Shown piece after piece: positions 26,332 to 35,832 of a stretch of DNA of 64,000 bases. The notes beneath the pieces are model-generated. The model had not been told where the DNA came from and did no database searches. It saw nothing but the letters and a program-made list of their open reading frames with translations. Location of the stretch: NCBI RefSeq assembly GCF_030063195.1, contig NZ_JASISS010000002.1, forward strand, positions 124,001 to 188,000, given 5' to 3'. Within the stretch, counting starts at the first letter, position 1; each line of letters starts with the position of its first letter. The DNA is from Cryobacterium sp. PH31-AA6 (lineage in GTDB: Bacteria; Actinomycetota; Actinomycetes; Actinomycetales; Microbacteriaceae). Made by a program: the position numbers and the translations under genes.

Positions 26332-27223
26332 CAAGGGGGCTCCGCATCCGGTCGCGCTGGGTTGTGAGTAAGACGACGAGCATGCACCCGGCGAACGCCA
26401 CCATGACGACCAGGCTCAGCAGAGGGCTGCCGGTCGTCGCGGTGTCGCCGAGCACGAATGCGCTGGCCTGTTTGAAATGCTCGGTCAGCGAGAGCGGCCC
26501 GAGCACAAGATTCGCGAGTTGAAAGACCCCGCCCTGCGAGGCGATAGCCGGCACGGGGTTCAACAACGACACCGGGTGCGCTGCAGTTCCCAACTGAGGA
26601 ACCACAAAAGTCACCACACTCCAGATCACGATTGGAACGAGGAGCGCCGTAGTTTCGCGTCGACTGTAGACGCCGGTCAGCATCCCCAGAATGATGAAGG
26701 GCAGAAGGAACAGCCACGCGAGGGCGTAGAAGCCGAGCAGACGAGCGGTGTCGCCCGGCGACAGGACGCTGCCGACGATCGCACTGATGCTGGTCCAGCT
26801 GATGAGCGCCGAAAGAGCGAGGATTCCCGCCACCCAGCACAGCAGACCGGCGAGCTTCGCCCCCAGATACGAGGCCGGGCGAACCGGGCGACTCAGCACC
26901 AGGTCAAAGGTATGGGCCTTACGGTCCCTGATCGTTGATTGCACGCCCAGCACGATGGCCAGCAGCGCCCCGATCAGAATGATGTAAATGACGGTGTTCT
27001 TCGCGTAATAGAGAGGCGAGACCGCCGAGAACGGATTCGGTTGAGTGGTCAGGCCCGCGGCAAAGGTTCGGTCATACACGCTGGTCACGACCTGATTGGT
27101 CAGCCACCCGATCACGGACGACGCCGTCACCATCCCGACAAATACGGCCAATAGGACCTGCGGCATCCGCTCTCGCCGGGAGCTGAGCAGTTCCTGCCGT
27201 GCGCCGGCGGTAAAGGTTGTCAC
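26324..27223 (-). CDS. ABC-2 type transporter permease, first subunit of the cassette, 299 aa
   Basis: Same fold as its neighbour: N-terminal cytoplasmic RQELLSSRRERMPQVLLAV, helix 1 VFVGMVTASSVIGWL, a long outside loop, then IYIILIGALLAIVLGVQSTI and DRKAHTFDLVLSRPVRPAS. Further helices follow (ISAIVGSVLSP, LAWLFLLPFIILGMLTGVYS). Members are annotated as multi-copper-enzyme maturation (NosY-like) or ABC-2 permeases; they export lipids, peptides or drugs. The substrate is unknown. It overlaps the ATPase gene by 4 bp and the next permease by 8 bp. Confidence 0.9.
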   Translation of the reverse strand: MTTFTAGARQELLSSRRERMPQVLLAVFVGMVTASSVIGWLTNQVVTSVYDRTFAAGLTTQPNPFSAVSPLYYAKNTVIYIILIGALLAIVLGVQSTIRDRKAHTFDLVLSRPVRPASYLGAKLAGLLCWVAGILALSALISWTSISAIVGSVLSPGDTARLLGFYALAWLFLLPFIILGMLTGVYSRRETTALLVPIVIWSVVTFVVPQLGTAAHPVSLLNPVPAIASQGGVFQLANLVLGPLSLTEHFKQASAFVLGDTATTGSPLLSLVVMVAFAGCMLVVLLTTQRDRMRSPLDE

Positions 27224-27957
27224 CGTTCCGGCCGAGCTTCGATGTGGAGGTAAATGTCTTCCAGCGATGCCTCATCCGGGAACGCAGTGAGGGTGGCAGC
27301 CAACGAATCCTGGTAGACCAGTTCGCCCTCCCGCAACACCCCAATGCTCGTGCAGGTTTGGGTCACCTCGGCGAGCAGGTGCGTGTTCATGAAAATCGTC
27401 ATTCCGAAATGCCGGTTCAAGTTCAGGATGATTTCACGCAGATTACGCACACCCTGCGGGTCGAGTCCCGACGTGGGCTCGTCCAGAAAGAGCACCTTCG
27501 GGTTGTGCAGGATGGATTGGGCAATCCCCACCCGCTGCCGCATTCCCTTGCTGAACGTAGACAGCCGCTCGGATTCGTGACCGGTGAAGTCGAGAAACTC
27601 CAGAACCTCCCGAATCCGCGCGTCCGGTTTGTCCAAACCTGACAGCCGGGCGAAGAATCGCAGATTTTCCAGGAGAGTGAGATTGCCGTAGAACTGCACG
27701 TTCTCCGGCAGGTATCCGATGGTCCGACGAACTTCGTCAGCATCGGCGTGGATATCGAGCCCCAAGATCGTCGCGGTCCCCTCGGTAGGCGGGATCAGCG
27801 TGGTCAGCAAGCTGACCGCCGTGGTCTTTCCTGCGCCGTTGTGGCCGAGCAGACCGAAGATCTCTCCCTCCCCCACGCTCAGGTTGAGTCCTTTGAGGGC
27901 GGCCTTGGGCCCGTAGGAGTGCGAGAGCTCAGTGGTCTTTATCGCTGTGTCGTTCAT
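27220..27957 (-). CDS. ABC transporter ATP-binding protein, 245 aa
   Basis: Walker A GHNGAGKTT (residues 38-46), Q-loop IGYLPENVQFYGNLT, signature STFSKGMRQRVGIAQS, Walker B KVLFLDEPTSGLDP and H-loop MNTHLLAEV. It drives the two overlapping permeases and opens a six-gene minus-strand operon: ATPase, permease, permease, exported protein, response regulator, kinase. It is divergent from the GT-C glycosyltransferase; the shared intergenic space has regulatory-looking repeats. Confidence 0.96.
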   Translation of the reverse strand: MNDTAIKTTELSHSYGPKAALKGLNLSVGEGEIFGLLGHNGAGKTTAVSLLTTLIPPTEGTATILGLDIHADADEVRRTIGYLPENVQFYGNLTLLENLRFFARLSGLDKPDARIREVLEFLDFTGHESERLSTFSKGMRQRVGIAQSILHNPKVLFLDEPTSGLDPQGVRNLREIILNLNRHFGMTIFMNTHLLAEVTQTCTSIGVLREGELVYQDSLAATLTAFPDEASLEDIYLHIEARPER

Positions 27958-27980
27958 AAGGTTCAGGCTACGAAATGACC

Positions 27981-28030
27981 GATGAGATGAAGATGAGAGA
28001 GCCGATGTTGGTCTCTCACCTTCCTCTCAC
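27981..28030. promoter_or_regulatory. Two pairs of 11-bp-spaced direct repeats upstream of the ABC/TCS operon
   Basis: GATGAGA occurs at 27981-27987 and 27992-27998, and CTCTCAC at 28013-28019 and 28024-28030. In both pairs the repeat starts are 11 bp apart, the spacing of OmpR/PhoB-class tandem half-sites. The second pair reads GTGAGAG on the minus strand, so the two pairs face each other. They lie 24-73 bp upstream of the ABC ATPase start. They could bind the regulator encoded in the same operon. Confidence 0.5.
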
Positions 28031-28088
28031 GCCCAAAAACCTAACCTCTATATGTGGCAATCCAATGCCGGAATACCGGAGAGTGAAG

Positions 28089-29624
28089 ATGCGGAACGAG
28101 CGCTGCAACGGCACGTTTCCCATCCGCGCCCACCGGCCGCCGCGCACGGCGCAGCTCGCGGCGATCTCGGGTGTCGCCGGCACCCTGGTGTCCCTGCTCG
28201 GTTCATGGGTGCCATCATTGTGGGGCGATGAGGCGGCCAGCTTGATGTCCGCGACTCGCCCACTGCCGAGCCTCTTCGCCATGCTCGGCAACGTCGATGC
28301 AGTGCACGGAACGTACTATCTGGGACTCCACGCGTGGATTTCCCTCTTCGGCAGCTCACCCTTCTCTCTCCGATTCCCCAGCGCTATTGCCGTCGGGCTC
28401 GCCGTCGCGGCGCTGGTTCTGATCGCCGCACGCCTGAGCACCCCCCGGGTTGCTGTGATAGCCGGCGTGATCGCCTGCCTGCTGCCACGGGTCACCTACA
28501 TGGGCGAGGAGGCTCGGCCGTTTGCCTTCAGCGCTGCCATCGCCGCCTGGACCACCCTGCTCCTCATCGAACTGCTCCGTCATCACAGTCCCCCGCGCCG
28601 CCTCTGGATCGCGTATGGCCTGATGTTTACGCTCGGAATCTATGTCTTCCTCTACTTCGCGTTGTTCGCACTTGTGCACGCGATCATCCTGTTCCGCACC
28701 CGACCCACCCGACTCTTCATCAAGCGGTGGTTCTGGGTGATCACGATCGCCGCGGCTGCCTCCTCCCTGGTCATCTATTGGGCGGTCCGGGAACGAAGCC
28801 AAATCGCGTACCTCGGCAACGGCAACCAAGTCACGATCCACTCGATCCTGGTCTCCCTGTGGTTTGGCACGCCCTGGTTCGCTGTCCTCGCCTGGCTCCT
28901 CATCCTGGTCGGGCTCGCGGCGAGCGTGCACCGCCGGTGGGGCCGGAAAAGGGTTCGCATTGCACGGGCGGCCGCAGCTTCGCCTGAGCTGCCCAGCCTG
29001 GAATTCGTAGCCGCCGCCTGGCTCCTCGTCCCCACGGCAGTGCTGGTCGCCGGCGACATTTTCTGGGCAGGTTTCACAGCCCGCTACGCCTCGGACAGCG
29101 CTCCCGCTGCCGCACTCTTGATGGCATCCGGCTTGGCGTGGATCGGCGCCCGGAGGCGATGGATCGTCGCCGCCGGCACCCTCCTCGTCCTCGTAGCCTC
29201 CCTTCCTATCTATGCTTCCCAGCGCGAACCGCACTCGAAGAACAACAGCGATTGGGCCGACATCAGCAGGGTCTTAGGTGCCCAGGCATCGGTGTGGGAT
29301 GCGGTCGCCTTCGATGAACAGGTTCGCCCATCGCGACGCCCCCGTTTGGCACTGCACACCTATCCGGCCGGCTTCGAAGGACTCATCGACGTCTCTCTGC
29401 GCACCCCCTTCTCGCAGAGTTCAACCTGGTACGACCGCAGCTACAGCATCGACGAGGCGGCGGCGCTGGGACGTCTGGACAAGGTGCACCACCTGTGGCT
29501 CGTCGAATACGCCACCCCAACGCACACGGACACGTACGGAATTGCCGCCTTGGAGAACCTTGGATTCTCCAAGTCAGCCCAGTACGCTACCCACCGCAGC
29601 GTCATCTACGAATTCACCCGTTAG
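28089..29624 (+). CDS. GT-C fold membrane glycosyltransferase (ArnT/PMT-like), 511 aa
   Basis: At least ten membrane helices. After the first helix the extracellular loop carries SLWGDEAASLMSA, placing the catalytic acidic residues where GT-C enzymes such as ArnT and mannosyltransferases have them. VHGTYYLGLHAWISLFG follows, and YMGEEARPFAFS continues the pattern. A C-terminal soluble domain (residues about 390-511) is periplasmic. The chosen ATG follows GGAGAG; in-frame starts at 28065 and 27975 would lengthen only the cytoplasmic tail. The donor is probably a polyprenyl-phosphate sugar and the acceptor a surface polymer or protein. An acyltransferase gene follows by 12 bp. Confidence 0.85.
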   Translation: MRNERCNGTFPIRAHRPPRTAQLAAISGVAGTLVSLLGSWVPSLWGDEAASLMSATRPLPSLFAMLGNVDAVHGTYYLGLHAWISLFGSSPFSLRFPSAIAVGLAVAALVLIAARLSTPRVAVIAGVIACLLPRVTYMGEEARPFAFSAAIAAWTTLLLIELLRHHSPPRRLWIAYGLMFTLGIYVFLYFALFALVHAIILFRTRPTRLFIKRWFWVITIAAAASSLVIYWAVRERSQIAYLGNGNQVTIHSILVSLWFGTPWFAVLAWLLILVGLAASVHRRWGRKRVRIARAAAASPELPSLEFVAAAWLLVPTAVLVAGDIFWAGFTARYASDSAPAAALLMASGLAWIGARRRWIVAAGTLLVLVASLPIYASQREPHSKNNSDWADISRVLGAQASVWDAVAFDEQVRPSRRPRLALHTYPAGFEGLIDVSLRTPFSQSSTWYDRSYSIDEAAALGRLDKVHHLWLVEYATPTHTDTYGIAALENLGFSKSAQYATHRSVIYEFTR

Positions 29625-29636
29625 TAGTCCCCGGCA

Positions 29637-30905
29637 ATGACCCACCAATCTCAGGAAACGAGTTCCACAGAACACCCAGAATCAGCAACTACCCTCAAAC
29701 GGGTGACAGGGCAACTCGCAATCGTTCGACCGCCGTCGACCACGCCCGCGCCGGCCCGACGCCTGAGCGCCCTGGACGGCCTCCGGGGCGTCGCGGCCCT
29801 GATCGTCATGTTCCACCATGTCTATCTCGTTGCGGTCCCTGCGCTCCGCAGCGGGGGCGGATCCGCCCCGGGCAGCATCTACTGGTGGGTGTCCGAAACG
29901 CCGGTGAAAATCCTGACCGCGGGGTCCGAAGCCGTCCTGGTCTTCTTTGTCCTGAGCGGACTCGTCGTCGCCCTGCCCGCACTGCGCGCGCCTCGATTCT
30001 CCTGGCCGGGATTCCTGAGCGGCCGAATCGCACGGATCTACCTCCCCGTGTGGGCCTCACTGGCCATCGGCACCGCGCTCATCTGGTTCTTCCCCCGCAA
30101 CATCCGGGTCGTAACGCCCGGCTCCTGGGTTGCCGACACAAACGCGACCTCGACCACGGCGGCAGCTCTGCTCAACCAGGCGAGCCTCACTACCGCATCG
30201 TACGACGTGAACAATGTGCTCTGGTCTTTGCGGTGGGAACTCGCCTTTTCAGTCTTGCTCCCCCTGTTCGTTCTCGTCGCCGTCCTGGTTCGACGCCATT
30301 GGCTGCTCGCCGTGTTCGCCGCGTTCGCCCTCGGCTTGCTGGGGCTGCTCACCAACATCGACGCGCTCCGTTACCTGCCGGTGTTCTTCATCGGAACGCT
30401 CATGGCCGTGCGCTTGGAGTCAATTCAGGACTGGTCCAGGCGATGCCTGTGCCGCCCGAACGCGCACCGCTGGGGCGTTGCCCTTGTTGTCGGATCCCTT
30501 GCCCTCCTTGTCGGACACTGGTGGGCCCAGCCGCTCGCGGCACCCGGATCGCTCCTCGGCAAGGTTCTGACTCAGCTGGCGGTGCTCGGCGCCGCCGGCC
30601 TCGTTCTCTCCGCCATCATCGTTCCGTTTCTGCGCCGAGCATTGGACTCAAGACCGAGCCAGTGGCTGGGGCGAGTGTCCTTCAGTCTCTACCTCGTTCA
30701 CGTCCCCATCCTGGTCACCCTGACCTTTATCTTCGGGGACGATAAGTGGTGGCTGGTCGCACTTATCACCGTGCCGCTCGCGCTCGTGATTTCTTGGGGA
30801 TTCCACGTAGCCGTCGAGCGTCCCTCGCATCGGCTGGCGCGGCGCACCGCCCACACTGTGGCCGCGGGCGCCACGAGAATCGTCGAGCGTGTGACCAAAC
30901 GGTAG
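29637..30905 (+). CDS. Acyltransferase 3 (OafA-like) membrane O-acyltransferase, 422 aa
   Basis: Family motif RRLSALDGLRGVAALIVMFHHV (residues about 41-62) with the catalytic His, then FFVLSGLVVALPALR, FLSGRIARIYLPVW, and a late WLGRVSFSLYLVHVPI helix. Ten membrane helices are expected. The first 40 residues are a hydrophilic Ser/Thr/Pro-rich tail. Members acetylate or succinylate surface polysaccharides or peptidoglycan. The gene is cotranscribed with the preceding GT-C glycosyltransferase, so it probably modifies the same polymer. Confidence 0.92.
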   Translation: MTHQSQETSSTEHPESATTLKRVTGQLAIVRPPSTTPAPARRLSALDGLRGVAALIVMFHHVYLVAVPALRSGGGSAPGSIYWWVSETPVKILTAGSEAVLVFFVLSGLVVALPALRAPRFSWPGFLSGRIARIYLPVWASLAIGTALIWFFPRNIRVVTPGSWVADTNATSTTAAALLNQASLTTASYDVNNVLWSLRWELAFSVLLPLFVLVAVLVRRHWLLAVFAAFALGLLGLLTNIDALRYLPVFFIGTLMAVRLESIQDWSRRCLCRPNAHRWGVALVVGSLALLVGHWWAQPLAAPGSLLGKVLTQLAVLGAAGLVLSAIIVPFLRRALDSRPSQWLGRVSFSLYLVHVPILVTLTFIFGDDKWWLVALITVPLALVISWGFHVAVERPSHRLARRTAHTVAAGATRIVERVTKR

Positions 30906-30937
30906 GACTCCGATGCGGACTGTCCGTGCTCCTCGGG

Positions 30938-32347
30938 TCAGGAGCCCAACAGCCCTCCCGTGGGGGCGAGCGGAAGCCGCACCACGAAGACCGCACCGGC
31001 CCGGCCGTCGGACCGATCCTCGATCGTGATCGTGCCGTGGTGATCCTGAACGATCTGCCTCACGATGGACAGGCCGACCCCGGCGCCACCACCGCGGGCC
31101 GTGCGACTGCGAGCGTCATCGAGTCGGGTGAAACGCTCGAAGACTCTCTCCCGGTCCTCCGCACGGATGCCGTCACCATCATCCGTGATCGAAAATTCCG
31201 CCTCATTCGGGGTAGCCGTCAGCCGAATCGAAACGAGAGAGCGGGAGTGCTCACGGGCATTGTCACCGAGGTTGCGCAAGAGGCGGGCCAAATCGCGCTC
31301 CGAGCCTTGTACCCGTGCCGCACGAACTCCACCGAGATCAACGGCCCGCCCGCCGAGCCCCCGCAGGCGATGCAGTTCCGACAGGACAAGATCGTCAAGA
31401 TCGACAAGAGCCGTCGGCCCCCGCGGCGTGCCCTCCGCGCTGCGCGCTAGGAACAGCAGATCGTCCGTCAACGCTGCCATCCGGACAACCTGCCCGTGAA
31501 CGTCGTCCAAAACGAGGGCCGAACCGGGGTCCTCCGGGTGCGCCAATGCCACCTCCACCTGAACCTGCAGCGCCGCCAACGGACTGCGCAGTTCATGCGA
31601 CGCATCGCCCACGAATTGGCGCTGGCGAAGCGCCGCCGCCTCCAGCCGCTCAAGCATTTCGTTCATCGTTACCGCAAGGCTCGCGATCTCATCGGAGCTG
31701 TCGGGCACAGGGACGCGCTGTGACAGATCTTCCCCACCGATAACCGCAGCCCGTCGACGAATGGCGTCGACCGGACGGATCACCTGACCCGCAGCGCGCC
31801 ACAGCGCCCACACCACAATCAAAAGAATGAGGGGAAGTCCGACTCCGAAGAGGCCGGCCAGGTTGCCGACTGCCACATCGACCTGGCTCGTCGACGTGGC
31901 AACATAGATCCAGCCGTTCCCGGTGGACAACTTCACGGGCGTCGCGACCACCCGAAAGGGACCGTCCCCGGCGGGCATCCGATCCACACTCAGCACCGTC
32001 GTCACTCCAGTCGATGGAGGCTGCGGGAGGATCGGCTCCTCCCCGTCAATGTTGCTGGTCGCCGCAATCACCGAATTCGAGGAGTCGACGACCTGCACGA
32101 GCGAGTTCTCGGAGCCAGTGTTGGTCACTGTGGGCCCCAAGTCCCCTCCGACGGCAAGCGACGCAACCGCCTGCGCTCGGTCCGCGGCCACAGTATCGAG
32201 GCTGGCGATCAGTGACTGGTGCAGAAGCAGGACAAGCGTGATGCCGCTGGCCAACAGTGTGAGGGCCACAACCGCCGATGCGGTGACGGTTACCCGAAAT
32301 CGGATCCCTGAATACCACCGCCGGGGCGTACGCAGTTTGATGGGCAT
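30938..32347 (-). CDS. HAMP-containing sensor histidine kinase, 469 aa
   Basis: TM1 is at residues about 18-43, followed by an extracytoplasmic sensor domain of about 115 residues (44-160), TM2 at 161-184, HAMP at 186-238 (IRPVDAIRRRAAVIGGEDLS), HisKA with VGDASHELRSPLAALQVQVE (His251), N box as GDNAREHS, and GVGLSIVRQIVQDHHG. The N box carries asparagine but is unusual in sequence. It lies 3 bp after the response-regulator stop and between glycosyl/acyltransferase genes and a teichoic-acid-type polymerase gene, so it may govern surface-polymer genes. Confidence 0.93.
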   Translation of the reverse strand: MPIKLRTPRRWYSGIRFRVTVTASAVVALTLLASGITLVLLLHQSLIASLDTVAADRAQAVASLAVGGDLGPTVTNTGSENSLVQVVDSSNSVIAATSNIDGEEPILPQPPSTGVTTVLSVDRMPAGDGPFRVVATPVKLSTGNGWIYVATSTSQVDVAVGNLAGLFGVGLPLILLIVVWALWRAAGQVIRPVDAIRRRAAVIGGEDLSQRVPVPDSSDEIASLAVTMNEMLERLEAAALRQRQFVGDASHELRSPLAALQVQVEVALAHPEDPGSALVLDDVHGQVVRMAALTDDLLFLARSAEGTPRGPTALVDLDDLVLSELHRLRGLGGRAVDLGGVRAARVQGSERDLARLLRNLGDNAREHSRSLVSIRLTATPNEAEFSITDDGDGIRAEDRERVFERFTRLDDARSRTARGGGAGVGLSIVRQIVQDHHGTITIEDRSDGRAGAVFVVRLPLAPTGGLLGS

Positions 32348-32350
32348 CGG

Positions 32351-33031
32351 TCACTCCCCGGATGTTTCCACGAGCCGGTACCCGATTCCTCGGACCGTTT
32401 CGATGAGGCCCTTGGTGCGGCCCTCGTCGAGTTTGCGACGCAGGTAGCCGATGTACACCTCGATCACGTTGGAGTCGATGTCCAGCTCCGAATCCCACAC
32501 ATGCTCAGCGATCGTGTTGCGGCTCACCACCTGACCCTTGCGGCGGATCAGGAACTCCGCAAGGGAGAATTCACGGGTCGTCAGCATGATCTCCGTCTCC
32601 CCGCGCCAGCAACGCCTGGCTGCAGGGTCGAGGCGGATGCTGCCCGCCGTGAGTACTGGCTCGCGATCAACCGGCGCCCGCCGCAGAAGCGCTCGGAGGC
32701 GGGCGAGCAAGACGATGAACGAGAACGGTTTTGACAGGAAATCATCCGCGCCCAGATCCAGGGCATCCGCTTCGTCGAATTCGCCGTCCTTCGCCGTCAA
32801 CATCAGGATCGGCACCGTCGAACCACCCGCGCGCAACCTCCGGCACACCTCGTAACCGGATAGCCCCGGGAGCATGATGTCGAGGATGATGACATCGAAA
32901 TCGTTCTCTTGGGCCATCCAGAGGCCGTCAACCCCGTTCATCGCGGCGTCGGTCACAAATCCCTCCGCCGTGAGCCCGCGCTGCAACGCGTCGACCATCG
33001 CGGCTTCGTCTTCGACGAGAAGTACTTTCAT
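32351..33031 (-). CDS. OmpR/PhoB-family response regulator, 226 aa
   Basis: Receiver with D51 (VIILDIMLPGLSGYEVCRRL), TAKDGE and DFLSKPFSFIVLLARLRALLRR; DNA-binding wing with LTTREFSLAEFLIRRKGQVV and VIEVYIGYLRRKLDEGRTKG. The pattern follows the MprA/PrrA-type actinobacterial regulators. The start ATG is 87 bp upstream-facing from the end of the glycerophosphotransferase-type gene on the same strand, so a separate promoter is possible. Confidence 0.94.
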   Translation of the reverse strand: MKVLLVEDEAAMVDALQRGLTAEGFVTDAAMNGVDGLWMAQENDFDVIILDIMLPGLSGYEVCRRLRAGGSTVPILMLTAKDGEFDEADALDLGADDFLSKPFSFIVLLARLRALLRRAPVDREPVLTAGSIRLDPAARRCWRGETEIMLTTREFSLAEFLIRRKGQVVSRNTIAEHVWDSELDIDSNVIEVYIGYLRRKLDEGRTKGLIETVRGIGYRLVETSGE

Positions 33032-33118
33032 GGGATTCCCTCACCTGACGCACCGGGCTGCGCGATCGACACGTTCAGCATCCCATCACCAAGATAAGGA
33101 GACGCTAAGCCGCGCCCC

Positions 33119-35632
33119 TCACCTCCTCGTGAGTGTCGCCCCAATCGCGCTTTCGAACTCGTCCAGCGCCTCGGCGTTATAGGCCTGGTCGTCGAATTTT
33201 ACGGTCGGAACAGATCCGGACAGGTATGCGCTCATACCCGCTGCCAGCCCCTGATCTGTGGTCGGCACGATGAGTCCGGTACCTTCCGGGAGAGCGTCCC
33301 GGGCAGAACCGAACGCGACCGTGATGATGGGGAGGTCAAGGATGCGCGCTTCGAGGAGAACCATCGGCTGGCCCTCATAGTCGCTCGAGAGCACGAAACA
33401 GTCCGCAGCGGCCATGATCGCATACGGGTTATACCGGTGCCCGGTAAGTGCGACCGATTCCTCGACACCCACTTCACGGATCAGACCCTCCAAGGTCGTC
33501 CTCAACGGCCCGTCGCCGACGATTACCAATCGGGTGTCTGAACGCTGCTTGTGGAGCTGCGCAAAGGCACGAATCAGCCTCACCTGGTTCTTTTCGGACG
33601 ACAAACGCCCAACGGTGACGAAGTGCACGAGCGAGGACTCCCCGGCAAGACTGTCCAGCCAATCAGGTGCCGTGTCCGTCGGATCGTCGAGGACAGCCTC
33701 CCGGAGGTCGACGGCCGCAGCACGGCGGATGCGTGCGGAATCAACAAGATTGCGCGCTGAGACGAACTTCTCTCGGGGTGCAAAGCGGGCGAGTTCGCGG
33801 GCGTTGACTTCTTCGAGGGCCGGGGAAACGGAGACGAGATTGTCGTACTCACGGTACAACGAAAAGACGCTCGAGAGGCTCTTCAGCAGCCGGCGGCGCC
33901 CGTCGTTACTCCGTTGCGCGTCCGCAACCATGTCGTTGTGCAACCAAATAGACCGTTTGGCCAGCGGCGCGTGCAACATCAACGTTGCCCAGAATGGTCC
34001 GTACCCGCTGAAATCGATGACGTAGTCGAACCGGCTGTCACCAAAGCAGCGCGTCCATTCCTCATCCCACAGCCTCTTCTGCCGGGAATCGCGCGAGTGC
34101 GCACTGAGGTCGCCTCGATACCAGTGGAGCCGTCGCTTGAGGTGGTCGACTTTTGAACCGTTCATTCCCCCGACCCGGACGAATTGTCGGACCGAGGGAT
34201 GGATCTGCGCCTGATTCTCCAAGGCGACGGGCACTCGACTGTTTGAGAACACGGCAGACACGTCGTACCGCCGATGATCGATCGAGTTCAGGAGGTTCAG
34301 GGCAGAAGTCGTAATGCCGTTCGGCTTCATGCTGCCGACATGGACGAGCACGGATTGTCGCTCGTCGCGGGCCACCGGCGCGACAGTGTAGCCGTCACGT
34401 CTGCCCCGAAAGACGATGTCGATGATCCGCTCAGTTGCGCGGCCGTCCTCGTGCCCGGAGTATTTGTTCCGCATGGCGATGTAGTTCTGAGTGATCTCAG
34501 GTCGCGGCCCGGAGCGGGCGATGAAGTTCAATTCGGTGGCGAGTTCACTGACGGTGTGAACGACTGGCCCTGGCCATTCCTCAGGTTCCATATAGAGCCC
34601 GCGGTAGCCGGCGTAGTCGCGGATGTCCGGTGTCAGGAACACGATGGGTCGCCCCGTTGCCAGGAAGTCGAAAAAAGTACTTGAGTAGTCAGTGACGAGA
34701 ATGTCAGTCGCGGCCAGGACCGCGTTCGTCGGAATTTCGTTGGGGACCAGACTGCCGCGAAAGTCTGCGCGTGCGGCGGCGAATCTGTAGACCACCTGGT
34801 GGACCTTGAGCAGAACGACGTACCGGGTCGTGTCGATCAATGATTCGAGCTCGGTCACCCGGCCGAGCAGCTCGTCCGCATCGTCACGAGGGTGGGCGAA
34901 CGATTCACCCTTCCACGTCGGCGCGTACAGGATGATCTTCCGTCCGGCAATGGGCAGGCCGGCCCCTTCGAGGGTTTCTATCATCGACGCGACACCGCTC
35001 GAATCAAGGAACTGCCGGTCGATCCGGGGATACCCTTCCTCGATGATCTCGCCGCGGTAGATATTACGCAGCAGGTGGGCAGATTCATACATTTGTTCGG
35101 TCATGAACCGGTTTGCCGCGAGCAGATAGTCGGCAGCCAGGAAGTTCCGGATCACATTGCCTACGCGAGATGCGGGATCACCGATGTCGAAGCCCATGCG
35201 TTTCAACGGGGTGCCATGCCAGGTATTGAGGTAGACCTGACCTTCGCGTTTGTTGAACTGCACCGGAAAGGTCGCGTTGTTGATGAGAAATCCGCTGGTG
35301 GCCAAGGCCCTGTAGTAGCCGAGGGAGTTCGGGCGAACGAATCGGACTGACGAATCCCGAGCGAATTCGTGAACGACGGTCGGGTTCTCGTCTTCCCTGG
35401 CGAGCACCCACACGTGCTTGAGATGCGTGAAATCTGGTGCCTCACGCAATCCCCGGAAGATCGCCTCAGGGTTGCACAGCATCCCATTGCCCGAGAACGA
35501 CTCATAGAGGACAACGTTGCGATCCACCGGCCGTCTGCTCCAGAACGCGTACATTTCTGAAGCTGCAGCCCGACGAAGCCTGCTCACAACTCGTTTCACC
35601 CGAACAAGAACCGCGCGCGGCAACATCTGCAT
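33119..35632 (-). CDS. Bifunctional CDP-glycerol-type glycerophosphotransferase and GT4 glycosyltransferase, 837 aa
   Basis: The N-terminal half (residues about 35-410) is a TagB/TagF-like polymerase: NTWHGTPLK at 136-144, EEGYPRID at 198-205, YAPTWKG at 236-242, VVLLKVHQ at 272-279, and TDYSSTFFD at 314-322. The C-terminal half (about 425-830) is a GT-B glycosyltransferase: GSMKPNGITTS, VGRLSSEKNQ at 674-683 and SSDYEGQPMVLLEA at 749-762. The fused enzyme probably builds a glycosylated poly(polyol-phosphate) wall teichoic acid. No membrane helix is visible. It is divergent from a full-length paralogue at 36414-38957. Confidence 0.92.
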   Translation of the reverse strand: MQMLPRAVLVRVKRVVSRLRRAAASEMYAFWSRRPVDRNVVLYESFSGNGMLCNPEAIFRGLREAPDFTHLKHVWVLAREDENPTVVHEFARDSSVRFVRPNSLGYYRALATSGFLINNATFPVQFNKREGQVYLNTWHGTPLKRMGFDIGDPASRVGNVIRNFLAADYLLAANRFMTEQMYESAHLLRNIYRGEIIEEGYPRIDRQFLDSSGVASMIETLEGAGLPIAGRKIILYAPTWKGESFAHPRDDADELLGRVTELESLIDTTRYVVLLKVHQVVYRFAAARADFRGSLVPNEIPTNAVLAATDILVTDYSSTFFDFLATGRPIVFLTPDIRDYAGYRGLYMEPEEWPGPVVHTVSELATELNFIARSGPRPEITQNYIAMRNKYSGHEDGRATERIIDIVFRGRRDGYTVAPVARDERQSVLVHVGSMKPNGITTSALNLLNSIDHRRYDVSAVFSNSRVPVALENQAQIHPSVRQFVRVGGMNGSKVDHLKRRLHWYRGDLSAHSRDSRQKRLWDEEWTRCFGDSRFDYVIDFSGYGPFWATLMLHAPLAKRSIWLHNDMVADAQRSNDGRRRLLKSLSSVFSLYREYDNLVSVSPALEEVNARELARFAPREKFVSARNLVDSARIRRAAAVDLREAVLDDPTDTAPDWLDSLAGESSLVHFVTVGRLSSEKNQVRLIRAFAQLHKQRSDTRLVIVGDGPLRTTLEGLIREVGVEESVALTGHRYNPYAIMAAADCFVLSSDYEGQPMVLLEARILDLPIITVAFGSARDALPEGTGLIVPTTDQGLAAGMSAYLSGSVPTVKFDDQAYNAEALDEFESAIGATLTRR

Positions 35633-35832
35633 GCCTTCATGCTATCCAGCCAGCCCTCACGATCACCGGGACCACTACCGAATGTCCACATGAGGCGGCG
35701 GCGAGGAACGCGCCCGCTTTCGACGTTCCGCGCACGATCTCAGCCTCCTGCCAGTCGCACTTACCGCGCTCTTACCCAGCATTGCGAGAGTCGTACTTGT
35801 TCCCCCATCCAACCGAACCTCAAGGAGACCTC

